This document shows, one piece after another, positions 47,960 through 60,000 of a stretch of 64,000 nucleotides of DNA. The notes under the pieces were generated by a model. That model searched no databases and was not told the origin of the DNA. It worked only from the letters and a program-made list of their open reading frames with translations. Numbering within the stretch: position 1 is the first letter of the stretch; the number at the start of each line of letters is the position of its first letter. This stretch comes from Tomocerus qinae (Eukaryota > Arthropoda > Collembola > Entomobryomorpha > Tomoceridae), in the NCBI GenBank assembly GCA_020055645.1, contig CM034548.1:20832001-20896000 (forward strand), read 5' to 3'. A program made the translations under genes and the position numbers.

Positions 47960-50900
47960 AGAAAATGTAATCAGTTTTATTAAGTGGGGAATATTAATAA
48001 ATACTAGATTGAGAAAAAAATCATCTTTCAAGCTAAGTCAACATCTGGTTTTGCTCTCTTCTAAACTAAAGATTCATCATCATAATGCATAGAATATGTG
48101 CAGGAATCTGTTTCTATCGATATAATTAATTGTTTACTTTTGAAACTAAAACGTTGCAACCAATTTGTACATACAAGGAGAACATATTGATTAGATGCAT
48201 ATTATAGGAATTCTGCTCAGTAGATACGGCTAAAGCAAACAGATATTACGAATGCATTATATATAACTGGAGGTAACTTATGCAAAGCATAGTCCCAGGT
48301 ATTTGTAAATACGTAAACTATTAGGTATCGCAAAATATGTCTACATAAAATAGAATATTCCATGTCCGTAGAGAGCAGAGAGAAGTTTGCTCTGTAACCC
48401 AATAATCCCTAGATGGCAAGCATAATATCGGTAAGCATAAGATTTCTGTATTTGTTACATACCAAAGACTCCTAGCTAGTAGACAAATATTTTGACAAAT
48501 TGCGGTATGCATATTAAGTGGGGCAATTAAAATATTTAGATATTCCCCTAAAAAGGAATAATTGGAATAAATGTATGATGTGTTTAGTAATAGTTGGAAA
48601 TCAAGAGTGTGGATGTCAAGATAAAAGAGATGGAGTTGAGGAGCAAAGTGAAATTTACCACATCAATAAATGTATCGGCAAACACTTGACAACACTAAAA
48701 GCTTCCAGGTTAGAAAGGTTTTAATTTTAATAGATGAAATTCATAGATAGGAATTCAGTAAAAGGTGATAGAGCACTTTATCTCAGACAATAACTCTTTC
48801 ACTAATATTCAATGGGAAGGACATGACCTAAGACAGATGTTCAATGCCACAACAATCAGCCGGGTAATGGCTCCCTTCCCTCTCGTATTTCCCAAACCAA
48901 GTTGTCACTATACACAAACTCTATTTCGCCTCCTGTTCCATATACTCGATAAACAATAATGTCTAAACGGAAATTTAGGCACATAACTGTAAATGTAGCT
49001 CATAAATAATATGCTGACGCTAATGCAGATAGCACACCCATAATATTATTTCCTACTACTTATAGGTTAGATAGTCATGTACATACGATAGCAAACAGGT
49101 ACGATCTATTTTGGACTTGGCCACTACGAGGGAAATGGCTATATTACAAGAAGTAAGTCATTAATATCCGTCGACTCCTTCGTTTTACTCTCCTCTCTCC
49201 TGCCTGCCTGATGTAAGCCGGGTGGAAATGAGATACAGATGTATTATGAAGATGCAATATTTACGACCAGACTTTGTCCTACCATTATGATTATTAAGTT
49301 TACTGACTTGTTAAAGTATAACTTTGTATAGAAGCCTAACCTTTAGAGTACAACACCAAATAGTTTACTTACACAGCTAGCAAAATAATGTGCGATAAAA
49401 GGGAATTTTTAATGAAACTATATGAGATTCATGAGTTCCTAAGTTTCCATTAAGTCGTGATTTAAGCTTAATTACAGATATAGTTTCCAGGAAATAGCAT
49501 ACCTAGAAATGTTGATAAAACTCCTACATCCAAGCTTCATTTTAATCAGAACAATATCGGCAGTATAAAATATACTGTCAATATCCTATCCTATATGGGA
49601 AATATATTACATCATTATCAGAGTATCCATGTACTTATTATCGGAGCTTCTGTTTCCAATAAGTAGCTGTTCAAAGTGGAGGTTGAATCAAGAATGGCAC
49701 TATCAGCTCTCCATTTTATAACAGCAAATTTCAATTAAATCCCATTAAACCCTAATAAAATTGTTGATAATGATAACTAAAAACGCAGAGCTAGAGTTAT
49801 AATGTTAGTAATAACGAGCGATATCAACTAGATCATTTAAAACAGTAGGTATACGGTGAAAAATTGTTCGAAAACAAATTAATTATGCACACCAGCTTGC
49901 TGATATTTAACCAAGGACGAGAAGAACTCACAGTTTCTGTATTCACTTTCTCCCAATGACATTTGGTCCCAGAAATACAGCGGAAAAAGTTTCAAAAATG
50001 CTATAATAAATTATAACCTGTTAGCCTTATATAGCCCCTTGTTATTAAACTTTTGATACCAAAATTTTAGGCGGTAACATCTATAGGTTGAAGTAGAGCA
50101 TACGCCTAATATGATGGGGGAGGATATTTCTTGGAAAAAACTTTAACAAAAATGTTCTTCCCTTTTTTGATTTCGAGAATTGGGGCAATGTGAAAACTTT
50201 GAATAAGATTGAAGAAATTTAACTTATCAAATTTTTCATTTTAATACCCAAAAACTATTTGTTTTAACAAAATTGCTCTTCATGGCTAGACAAAGCCATT
50301 ACCTAGTATAAAGTTCCGATGTTCTTGTGCAAAGTACAAAATTGGGAGGTGGTTTGGGAGAATAAGGTCTCTATAGATGTGATTGCATGATCTTCAGTCA
50401 TGTTTGTGAAACCACATGGTAATATACATAGCTGTGTGAGTATAAGGTATTTTCATAGAGCTTTTGAATTACTTACGCCCTCAATATTTGGGGCATGTCA
50501 TAGATGAAAGAAAGAAGCGCAAAAATTATATACTAAGTAGAGTTTTGTGCTCAGAGTGTATAGCCAACGGACACAAAGGGGACATGACACTAGATACTGA
50601 TGTGTGTGTGGAGAAAGCGTAATGGAAAAAGTTCGTCATTCGTTTTACTGCAGGGTGCCATATACTCACTACACTTGGATTTCAGCTGTGTGGGACATAA
50701 TTTTTGTTCCGCCCCGGCAAACGACAGAAAAATATCCTTGGGGTTTCTGATGGTGCAAATGGATTAAAAGCAATCCTCAGTGATGGAGTCTACTTCTGCT
50801 AAATAATGTATATCTATTTGGGGAAAATCGATTTATTTATGTGTTGCCTCAATAGTGCTTTTGCAACAATACTAAAACAATGTACCGTTGAAAAACAATG

Positions 50901-52681
50901 GAAACACTACAAGAAATTTCGCAAGTACATAATTTAAACTGAAATAAAGTGTCCAACTGCTAATGCTACTAATGACAAACAAATGCATTATGACACAGAG
51001 TGACAGGAAAACAGTCCCAAAAGTCTTTTTTGTCCCGGATCTACTTTTCCATAAGTGTGCAGTATAATTGTACGCATTTGAGTAAAAGAAGTTAATCTAT
51101 ACAGTTCTGATATTTAAACATATCCAAATACTATGCAAAAATTAAAATTCGCAAATGGAAATGACCTAGTTATTTTATTTTACATTCAGTTTTTCTTTAC
51201 GTCTCTCATATAATTTCCTCCACTTTGTGAAAAACTTTTAGTCGTAACTACATCATGTCTAATTTCACGCATTTCTGTACCATGGTTTCTATAGCTATGT
51301 AATAAAATATTCTTTTGGTAGGAAACTTGCTATGACTCCATGTACATTAAGTAGTCAAGGTCTACGCCTGTAGTAACACAAGTGCTATGAAGGGAAGTCA
51401 GAGAAATTAACTGTCTACACACTGAAGAGCCATTGTAAACGTGCTCATTGTTACGTTGATATGGCTAGTAGTATGCATACAGATGCCGATTGTCAGGATT
51501 CATATTGATATGATGTGACGAGCACAAACAGTACCGACGTATTACAGGAGAGCAAATGGAGCAGAATCTCTTTGTCAAATTCCTTTGAGGTTCTTTTTCT
51601 TTATGTTTTTTGACAGGCAAAGTGCATTCTTCGTTCTGAGATTTAGATCTGTAGATGCCAGATGCCCAATGAAGGCAGAATCAGAGCTTTGAAAATATAA
51701 GTAAGCTACCTACCTATTGTATGCATGTAATCTCCGCTTTAGTCAAAATCAATTCATGAAAGAGTCAGAGTCAATAGAATTTCCCCTGGAGGCGGTGAGT
51801 CCTAGTGCCAAATAACGAAAGAAAATTCTCCCAAACTACCCTGGAATTTCCATTTCTACAGTTCTATGTGAAGCCTTCTTATTTTACAACTGCACCCGAA
51901 ATGGTAACTTAATTTAGATAGAACATTTTGTGGTTGAAGATATACATCTTTGTATCTACACTTTCTATTCATCTACCAAACACTCTATTATAGATAAAAG
52001 TATTATTTCATATTCTTACACGTCTACAATTTTATGATATTTCCAAGATATATTCTCATTTACCATACCATGTACAAAACTCGTGGTGTCTCAACCTCGA
52101 CATTCTCCGGATAGTTCCGTGTATGCTTTATACAATCAGCTATAGCGACCTATATGCAAAAACTGTTGATAGCTAGTAGCATCGTGTACAAAATTATGAC
52201 TTTATGAAACTCACCGCACTTATTGAAGCAATATTGCAGTACTTCGTGTATCGCACACAATGCCTGATGCTCAGAGAGGCGTACATACGCCAAACCCCAT
52301 TTCATTGGAATACAGAAAGTGGAATCCACAGATGCATACTCTATGAATAGGTAGTCATCTATGCATAATACTTTTAATACCATTTACATATCTACATCAA
52401 CTGATGGTAAAAAATATGATATATTTAGGAATGTGTGGGCCCAATCTCGACCTAACAAAATCAAGTAGGTACACAGTCTGTTGTTGAGTTGTACCTATTA
52501 GTTTTTGCAAAGGAGTATCATGGCATATAATATATATCTTAAATTGCATGTCGGGGCGAATAATTATTGATTGAAATCCACTTGTCAAATAAGATAGTAT
52601 TTTATTTTTGACTAAAATCAAAAATGAACAATACTGAGTCTGACGATTTATATAATTTTATATGGTACGAGTGACAGACTG
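47960..52681. other. AT-rich region without a supported gene
   Basis: Only short frames without splice or motif support. A small hairpin CAGTATAAAATATACTG lies near 49560-49576. The frame at 52150-52383 (minus) is of chance length. Confidence 0.45.
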
Positions 52682-52683
52682 CA

Positions 52684-52893
52684 GCGCAATTGAACTCAAT
52701 TCCGCCCAATTTAACCCACCTTAGACCAATTTAGACAAGCTTGGACCAAATTAGACGACCTTAGACTAACTTAGACGACCTTAAACCAATTTAGACGAAC
52801 TTAGACCAATTTAGACTAACTTAGACCAATTTAAACAAACTTAGACTAATTTAAACTAACTTAGACCAATTTAAACAAACTTAAACCAATTTC
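52684..52893 (-). repeat. Array of 10-bp units (AGACCAATTT/AGACTAACTT), inverted relative to the larger array
   Basis: About 20 units of 10 bp alternate between an AATTT form and an AACTT form, giving a 20-bp dimer period. Read on the minus strand the units are AAATTGGTCT and AAGTTAGTCT, the same kind as the AAGTTGGACT units at 55.1-56.4 kb on the plus strand. The left part is more diverged (GCGCAATTGAACTCAATTCC). Confidence 0.85.
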
Positions 52894-55106
52894 CCTGACT
52901 TTCCCACAACTAAAGAAGACAGAAGAAGCCTGAATGAACTCCATTGAAAAATTGGCTCCCTACAAAAGTAACCCAACGTCGATTAGTCATTAGTATCTTG
53001 ACAATTTTAATAATGCCGCTAAACATTATGTTTATAACTAAACTGTCATATTTTGCAATTTTATACTAAAGAATTTCTACATAAATAAGTTTGAAAGCAT
53101 CAGTAGCTTGTTTTGCTATTAACGATGTCGTTTTGGTTTTTGTCGTTGTACATAATAAAATAATTCCAGTCCGTCAAATTCCGAAGTTTGATTCAATGCT
53201 GCAGACAGCAGACACTAACTTAACATATTAGATGTAAAATCCATTCTTATGAAACGTGACACCAAATTGCGAGCGACATAATAATTTGGTTCCTTTCTCC
53301 ATAGAAAACAATGCATGAACGCAAAATTGAGTTGGACATAGTCGAGAAACGGTGGAATGATGAAATTATTTGTTTGCTATAAACGTTTCTAAAATGTCTA
53401 TACCGGTTGAATGTGCTACTTCTTGGCCACCTACGTTTATTTATTTCAAACTACAAACATTACTGGTACGTGTATTCTGATTGTGAGTCTATAGCCACTT
53501 TGAACATGTCAAATGTTTTACTTACTCCATTCAGCTAGCAATTTCCTTTTCCAAGATACCAAAATCTAATCCGTATTTGACAACCGTTACCCATTGTAGG
53601 AAATCCTGAAATGGTCATTGACTACTTACGAACCCTGGAAAATAATAATTTGTTGAAACGACATCGAGAAAACATCTTCTTGGGACACTTGTGAATAAAC
53701 TCTCATTTTGATGTCTTTTATTTCTCAATATCTGTTCACTCCATGGCTTAGATGTTCTATATTTACCCCTCAATGTCTAACAAAAGAAAAATTACCAACT
53801 TTCTGAGCTGTTGCGTTTTATGATACTGACAATGCTGTAAACCACAGTACACAATCATTGCACTCGAGTACCAATAACAGTGTAATACTTTTAACGAACC
53901 GTTTTGCGTATATATCATAAGTGTATTTATGGTTGGGTTTAAAAGAAGATATCTGTAAGATAAAATGCTATTTTGGTACAGTACAAAAAAGTTCATGGAC
54001 TCGGACTTAGGAAGAATATAAGTCACAGATAAAAGTTTTTTTGAATTTTGTAAAACAAATGTTATTTTTCTGAATTTCGAGATGATGAGACAGACACTAA
54101 CTTCAGCAGCCTTATGCCATACACCCATGAAATATTCAGTAAATAATGAGGATTAAATAACAGTCTCTCGTAGCAAATACAAACTCTAAAAAATATTAAG
54201 ATCTTATTTTGAAGCATAATACAAATTTACGAGTATGTAATTGTTCCATTAAAAGTATTATTTGGCTTCCTTCAATGTAAAAACGTTATATCGCTAATCA
54301 GAAACTCGTAATCAGAAGAAATGTCATAATTTAGTGTTTGTTATTCCCTTTCCCTATGCCAGCAGAAAATGTTCAGGAGCAAGTTTGGTTTAAGGGTAAT
54401 TCTTCTTCATTACAATAGCCGTAAAAAACAAAAAAGTTTTTAAATGTATCGCATGTCTCTTAAGCCTGAATAAGTTGAATGAGTTTGTAACGTTTAGAAA
54501 CTTTTTCTACCTAAAGTGGTAAAGTGGTGCTTACCAAGAAAGTTTATTTTATATGCAGGCAATTATATTTTTGGCATGTAGGGTTGCTGATGACTAGCCC
54601 CTTATACCATACCACAGCGGAACGAAATGTATCACAATCACACTTAATTTTACCAATGCCGACTGTCTTACTACTTATACGTGTGGTTTAGTTACCCGAA
54701 ACAGGTCAATTAATTGACGGCTATTTGGTCTTGCATTCTTGCACACTGCAGATACATTATTCTACTAATGCACAAACACCTTAACTTTCAAAGGAATAGT
54801 GCACTATAAAATTAGAAGTTAGTCTAGTTAGAATTAAGCAAGACATAAATTGAGATTATAATGCTTATCAGAATGAGGAAATAGAAATAAACTTTTTATA
54901 TTACTTTCTCTAAACTGTGAAGAAAATCCAAATATATTACCTATTATTTCCTACTAAGAATTGTTTAAACTTTAATATGAATGATATGGAATTACTAATA
55001 CATTTTACCGAAGAATTATTTCCATTCCGATATCGAGCACATAGTATTAATGATATTTATCTTAATTTATTTATGCACTATGTAAACAATAAAATGCATA
55101 AGTTGC
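52894..55106. other. Spacer between two related arrays
   Basis: AT-rich sequence between two oppositely oriented members of the 10-bp-unit family. A 121-codon minus-strand frame at 53763-54128 has no supporting signals and its composition is typical of chance frames. Confidence 0.4.
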
Positions 55107-56416
55107 AGTTGAAATAAGTTGGACTAAAGTTGGAATAAGTTGGTCTAAGTTAAACTAAGTTGGACTAAAGTTGCACTAAGTTGGACTAAGTTGGACTAAA
55201 GTTGGACTAAAGTTGGACTAAGTTGGACTAAGTTGGACTAAAGTTGGCATAAGTTGGACTAAATTGGACTAAAGTTGGCATAAGTTGGACTAAGTTGGAC
55301 CAAAGTTGGCATAAGTTGGACTAAAATTGGAATTAGTTGGAATAAGTTGGACTAAAGTTGGACTAAGTTGGACTAAATTGGACTAAAGTTGGCATAAGTT
55401 GGACTAAAATTGGAATAAGTCGAAATTAATTGGACTTAAATTGGAATTAGTTGGAATAAGTTGGACTAAAATTGGAATTAGTTGGAATAAGTTGGACTAA
55501 AATTGGAATTAGTTGGAATAAGTTGGACCAAAATTGGAACAAGTTGGACTAACATTGGAAGAATAAGTTAGACTAAAGTTGGACTACGTTGAACTAAAGG
55601 GCTAAGTTGGACTAAAGTTGGACTAAGTTGGACTAAAGGGCTAAGTTGGACTAAAGTTGGACTAAGTTGGACTAAAGTAGGCATAAGTTGAAATAAGTTG
55701 GACTTAAGTTGAAATAAGTTGGACTAAAGTAGGCATAAGTTGAAATAAGTTGGACTTAAGTTGAAATAAGTTGGACTAAAATTGGAATAAGTTGAAATTA
55801 ATTGGACTTAAATTGGAATTAGTTGGAATAAGTTGGACTAAAATTGGAATTATTTGGAATAAGGTGGACTAAAATTGGAACAAGTTGGACTAACATTGGA
55901 AGAATAAGTTAGACTAAAGTTGGACTAAGTTGGACTAAATTGGACTAAAGTTGGCATAAGTTGGACTAAAATTGGAATAAGTCGAAATTAATTGGACTTA
56001 AATTGGAATTAGTTGGAATAAGTTGGACTAAAATAGGAATTATTTGGAATAAGGTGGACTAAAATTGGAACAAGTTGGACTAACATTGGAAGAATAAGTT
56101 AGACTAACGTTGGACTACGTTGGACTACGTTGGACTAAGTTGGACTAAAGAGCTAAGTTGGACTAAAGTTGGACTAAGTTGGACTAAAGTTGGCATAAGT
56201 TGAAATAAGTTGGACTTAAGTTGAAATAAGTTGGACTAAAATTGGAATAAGTTGAAATTAATTGGACTTAAATTGGAATTAGTTGGACTAAAATTGGACT
56301 AAGTTGGACTAAGTTGGACTAAGTTGGACTAAAGTTGGGCTAAGTTGGACTAAAGTTGGAATAAGTTGGACTAAGTTGGATTAAGTTGGACTTAAGTTGG
56401 AATAAGTTGGACTAAT
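55107..56416 (+). repeat. 1.3-kb minisatellite of 10-11-bp units (AAGTTGGACTA)
   Basis: Roughly 120 units of AGTTGGACTA or AAGTTGGACTA, with variants TTGGAATA, TTGGCATA and TTGGAATT. Higher-order structure is present: the composite GGAACAAGTTGGACTAACAT followed by TGGAAGAATAAG recurs at 55536, 55877 and 56067 (spacings 341 and 190 bp). The array runs up to and just past the hAT-like insertion at 56424. Confidence 0.92.
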
Positions 56417-56423
56417 CTGTACT

Positions 56424-56561
56424 CAGTGCTGCAGCCAGGGGGCCCGCCCCCTTCCCCCGAAATCGAAGAAAAGAAAGGAATTTTTGCCTTAAAACTCAAA
56501 AATTTTTCACTTAATATTTGTCGACCCTCCCCCCGAATTTTTTTTCTGGCAGCGACCCTGG
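56424..56561. mobile_element. Short hAT-like non-autonomous element inside the minisatellite
   Basis: The 138-bp element begins CAGTGCTGCAGCCAGG and ends, in reverse complement, CCAGGGTCGCTGCCAG. Inner arms have runs of C on the left and, inverted, runs of G on the right. CAGTG-type ends with long C/G runs are typical of hAT-related miniature elements. The left flank ends CTGTACT and the right flank begins TTGTACT, a near-match expected for a 7-8-bp target duplication, and the right flank resumes the array motif (TTGTACTAAAGT). The frame across it is incidental. Confidence 0.5.
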
Positions 56562-56796
56562 TTGTACTAAAGTCTATTTTCGTTCTACTGCCATTACTCC
56601 CTCAGGGAGAAAGTCTGCCGATAGGTAGTTCAACTTAGCAGAGATTTGTAATAGGAGAGGAAATTTAACCCGGGAGGAAATCTAACGTATTCCAGAAACG
56701 ACTCTCTCTACCGGTTCTGGCCCTATAATGCAATACCTATTTCGCAAGGGTATTGAGTAACACTAGGGAGAAAGTATCGGTAGAGGGAGAAAACCC

Positions 56797-57069
56797 ATGG
56801 AGAGGTTAGAAATAAGCAAAACGCTTTGGTATGATCTTGTATCTATAATTGTATTAAATAGCAGAATCAAAAATATTACTTCCTTGCTTTTTGTAGGCGA
56901 GAGTAATAGATTTATACTTATTGAGAACAAAATAGGACATGTCAAGAAAGGTACATTGTATGGCAAATCCTTTGATGTGCTTTTTATGGTATGCGTAACT
57001 GAGAACGTTCGCATCATCGTGGAAAGGGAAGACGTAGAGACATTTAAACAACTTAAACTAGCTGGATAA
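56797..57069 (+). CDS. Weak candidate small protein, unrecognised
   Basis: An ATG-started frame of 90 codons in a good context (CCCATGG). The product has a balanced, charged composition (for example GESNRFILIENKIGHVKKGT and ENVRIIVEREDVETFKQL) and reads more like a folded globular protein than most frames here. No signal peptide or membrane span is visible. AATATT but no AATAAA follows within 20 bases; AATAAA occurs about 20 bases later, at 57090-57095. No introns are required. It could be a recent insertion or a decayed exon. I do not recognise it. Confidence 0.25.
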   Translation: MERLEISKTLWYDLVSIIVLNSRIKNITSLLFVGESNRFILIENKIGHVKKGTLYGKSFDVLFMVCVTENVRIIVEREDVETFKQLKLAG

Positions 57070-57099
57070 ATATTAAGTGCCTATTTTGAAATAAAACCT

Positions 57100-60000
57100 G
57101 GGAGCTGAAATATGATTGGAGCTGTTCCCCAACCGATTTATCACTAATATTATGTTATGTATAGTTTGCTTTAGGCACTTGACTCTTTTTATATTCTCCC
57201 TCAAATGTATATTGTTATTGTGTACACAGCCGTTTATTCTTGCCACCTACGAATACAAACTTGCCAAACCAAAACGAGAAACTCAATTCAGTTTTATCCT
57301 TATATACGATCTGCAGCCATGCGAAAGAGAGATCAGTACAAGAAATGGTACCTCGTACATTCATATAATAATGAAGTAGGTATCTATAGTGTCGTAGTTT
57401 ACTGCGTGTCCCACCCAAAGAGAGAAGTTTAGCTGAGAGAGCTGGTGGCGTGGTATATTTATTATCTTAGATAGCAAAACTACAATTGACTGGCCGGACG
57501 ATTTAGGAATGTGCTGTGCTTAGTTTTTATTCAAATTTATGGCAAATCGGGGTAGTAGTTTTTTTCTCCTTTTCCTGTATTCAAATTTCGCCTTTTTATA
57601 CTCGTTAAAACATTGTAAAATTAAATGGTTACAAATGGATTGATTAATTCATATTCGTAGTAAAATTAAGGATGTAGATATTTGGTTAAATTATCATTGA
57701 TTATCATTTCGTAATTAGAAATAGTGAAACATTTTGACTGAAGACTGTAAGGCTCAAAGTTAAAATACATTTTAATTGCGTTTACCCGATTATAATTGTT
57801 ATTGAACTTTTCCCTTTTCAGAGAGCAGTTTAATTTTTAAATAGGAACAGAATGTAGTGTGAATTTCCTATAAGTGTCTGGTCTAGTGAGTGTTGTGTAT
57901 CATAAATTTGTTGCAGTGATGTATTAAAACTGAATAGCTGGGATATTTGTACTTCAAAATAGAACCAGACGTCGCCATCAATAAGGGTTGCCATTTTTCC
58001 TTTCCCCAAACGAGAACTTTACCTGGCTAAACCAAACAAAATCTAAAATATCAAAAATCTGAGGAAAGCCTTTTGTAATACCAAGGGTACACGATTCCAA
58101 ATATTCAACTCACGTTTTGATAGTCAATTATGCTAACAAATTAATGTTATTAGTAAGTAGTGATGGTTCATAAATTATAGTCTTTTGGATATGCCAAATA
58201 TGTACGATGTTTGTTGTAACTATAGGAAGGTATACTAGTTTGAGTTAACAAAGTCAATTGATTAAGGCCTTTTGAATTAAATTTCTGAAAAAAGGGGGTT
58301 AGTGGTCCCACGAATCGCTGGGATTTTAAGCGTAGGAAGTCACCATTTATTATGGCGTTCTATTCGGAACAAGATCTTTCGAGTTTAATACGAGGATTTA
58401 TAAAATGTTGTGAGGATTTCGAGGATAGGGATCCTAACGAGAATTGCAAGTATAAGTGGTAAACTGGTAACCCTGCCATCAGTCGACGAAAGCTACCATC
58501 TGTTACTAAGATATCGCCATCGTAATGTTGTAAATTCTTGATTAGGAGCAATTTCAAATTAAATCTCAACTTGCTACTCCTCTTTGCATTTTTGAGTTGA
58601 AAGGAAAATCTGTTTGCTTTGATAGAGGCTGTTATAAAACATGTCTGGCTGTTTGAAATAGTTATTAGAAAGTTCCATTCCTTCTCAAATTGACTATTTC
58701 GCATACTTATAACAATGAAATTACATATGATTTGGGACCTGAGAATAGAGAAAATATGACTTCTGTTTGAAATTCCCTACAAGCCAACTTAAAGGCGATA
58801 TTTAGAATTTTGTAAAGTAAAAAATGCATGAAATTATTATTTACATTTCCAGATTTTGAAGTCTCATCGGTAAAAATGCTGTTAGCTTTTCAAGAAAGAG
58901 TATGATCTGCATTTCTCGAATTAGTGTTAAATAAAGTTTAGAAAGCCTATTTATGAATTATGTCAGTTTCTCATAAAGTTTGAGTTTTTGTTTCCCAATT
59001 ATAGTTACATTTTACATTTTAATCATTTTATTATGACGAAATACAAATAAAATAATCTTAAGACGCCCCTTATATGGAAGGAATAAATAATAATGAGTAC
59101 TATGTGGATTTGAAAACTTCAGGAACTACGGAAAATATTGAGGATAACTGTATCCGTGGTTTTTGTTATGGCATCATACTATTTTGTCATAGGGGTGAAT
59201 GAGGGAAGGCTTTTGATATTTCTTCAACAAACGGTATCTCAAGCGTTATAAAACTATGTAAAATTAACTTTGTGCATATTTCCATACAGTACAATAGATG
59301 AAAATTTGTAATGGAGAAATTGGTATTAGTTAGTTTCTAGTTGGTGTTAGTAGGTACCCTCATTTACATATTTAAAACAGTACAGACGTAAGCGAAAATG
59401 ATAAACTTGGGAAATACCAAACTATTAAGCTTAGGTCTGAGTACCATTTGGCATAAAATGGCGTTGCTTTGAATTAATTTGGCGTCTGACCGTGAGTAAG
59501 TTTGTTTATAGAGTTCTATACTTGTGTTTGGGTGTTGTTACAATTTCAATTTCATGTTGAAAATTATGTTTCGCTGTAGATATTTCAAGATACATTGTTT
59601 TGTGGAAAGTAGTACATAGCATGAGTATTTTGTTTGTGTAAAGCACGACATGGTAATAATAAGTATGGTGAAAATAATATGTAATTTAGAGAATGATGAA
59701 GTTTCACATGAAACGTTTGCCAGAAGAACTGTTGAATGCTAGTTGTATTTGGTTGAGACAGAAAGTGAGGCAGTATGTTGAAATAAATCTTAGATAAGAC
59801 AAATATGCGTTGAAGGGAAAGAGATGCATGTGTTACATCTACAAATATGAAGCCGAAATGACCTGAGGTTTGGTTGATTACCGAAGAGACATAATTCACT
59901 TTATGGTAGGCAACGATTCATAAGAAGAAGAAGCTAACGATTATAGCATTCGAAATGAAAGGATGTTTTAGGGCTAAAGGAAAGTAAAAGAGAAAGGAAT

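Noticed and set aside
53763-54128. 121-codon minus-strand frame
   Set aside because: Composition typical of chance AT-rich frames and no signals around it; likewise 58360-58704, 59585-59899 and 37784-38113.
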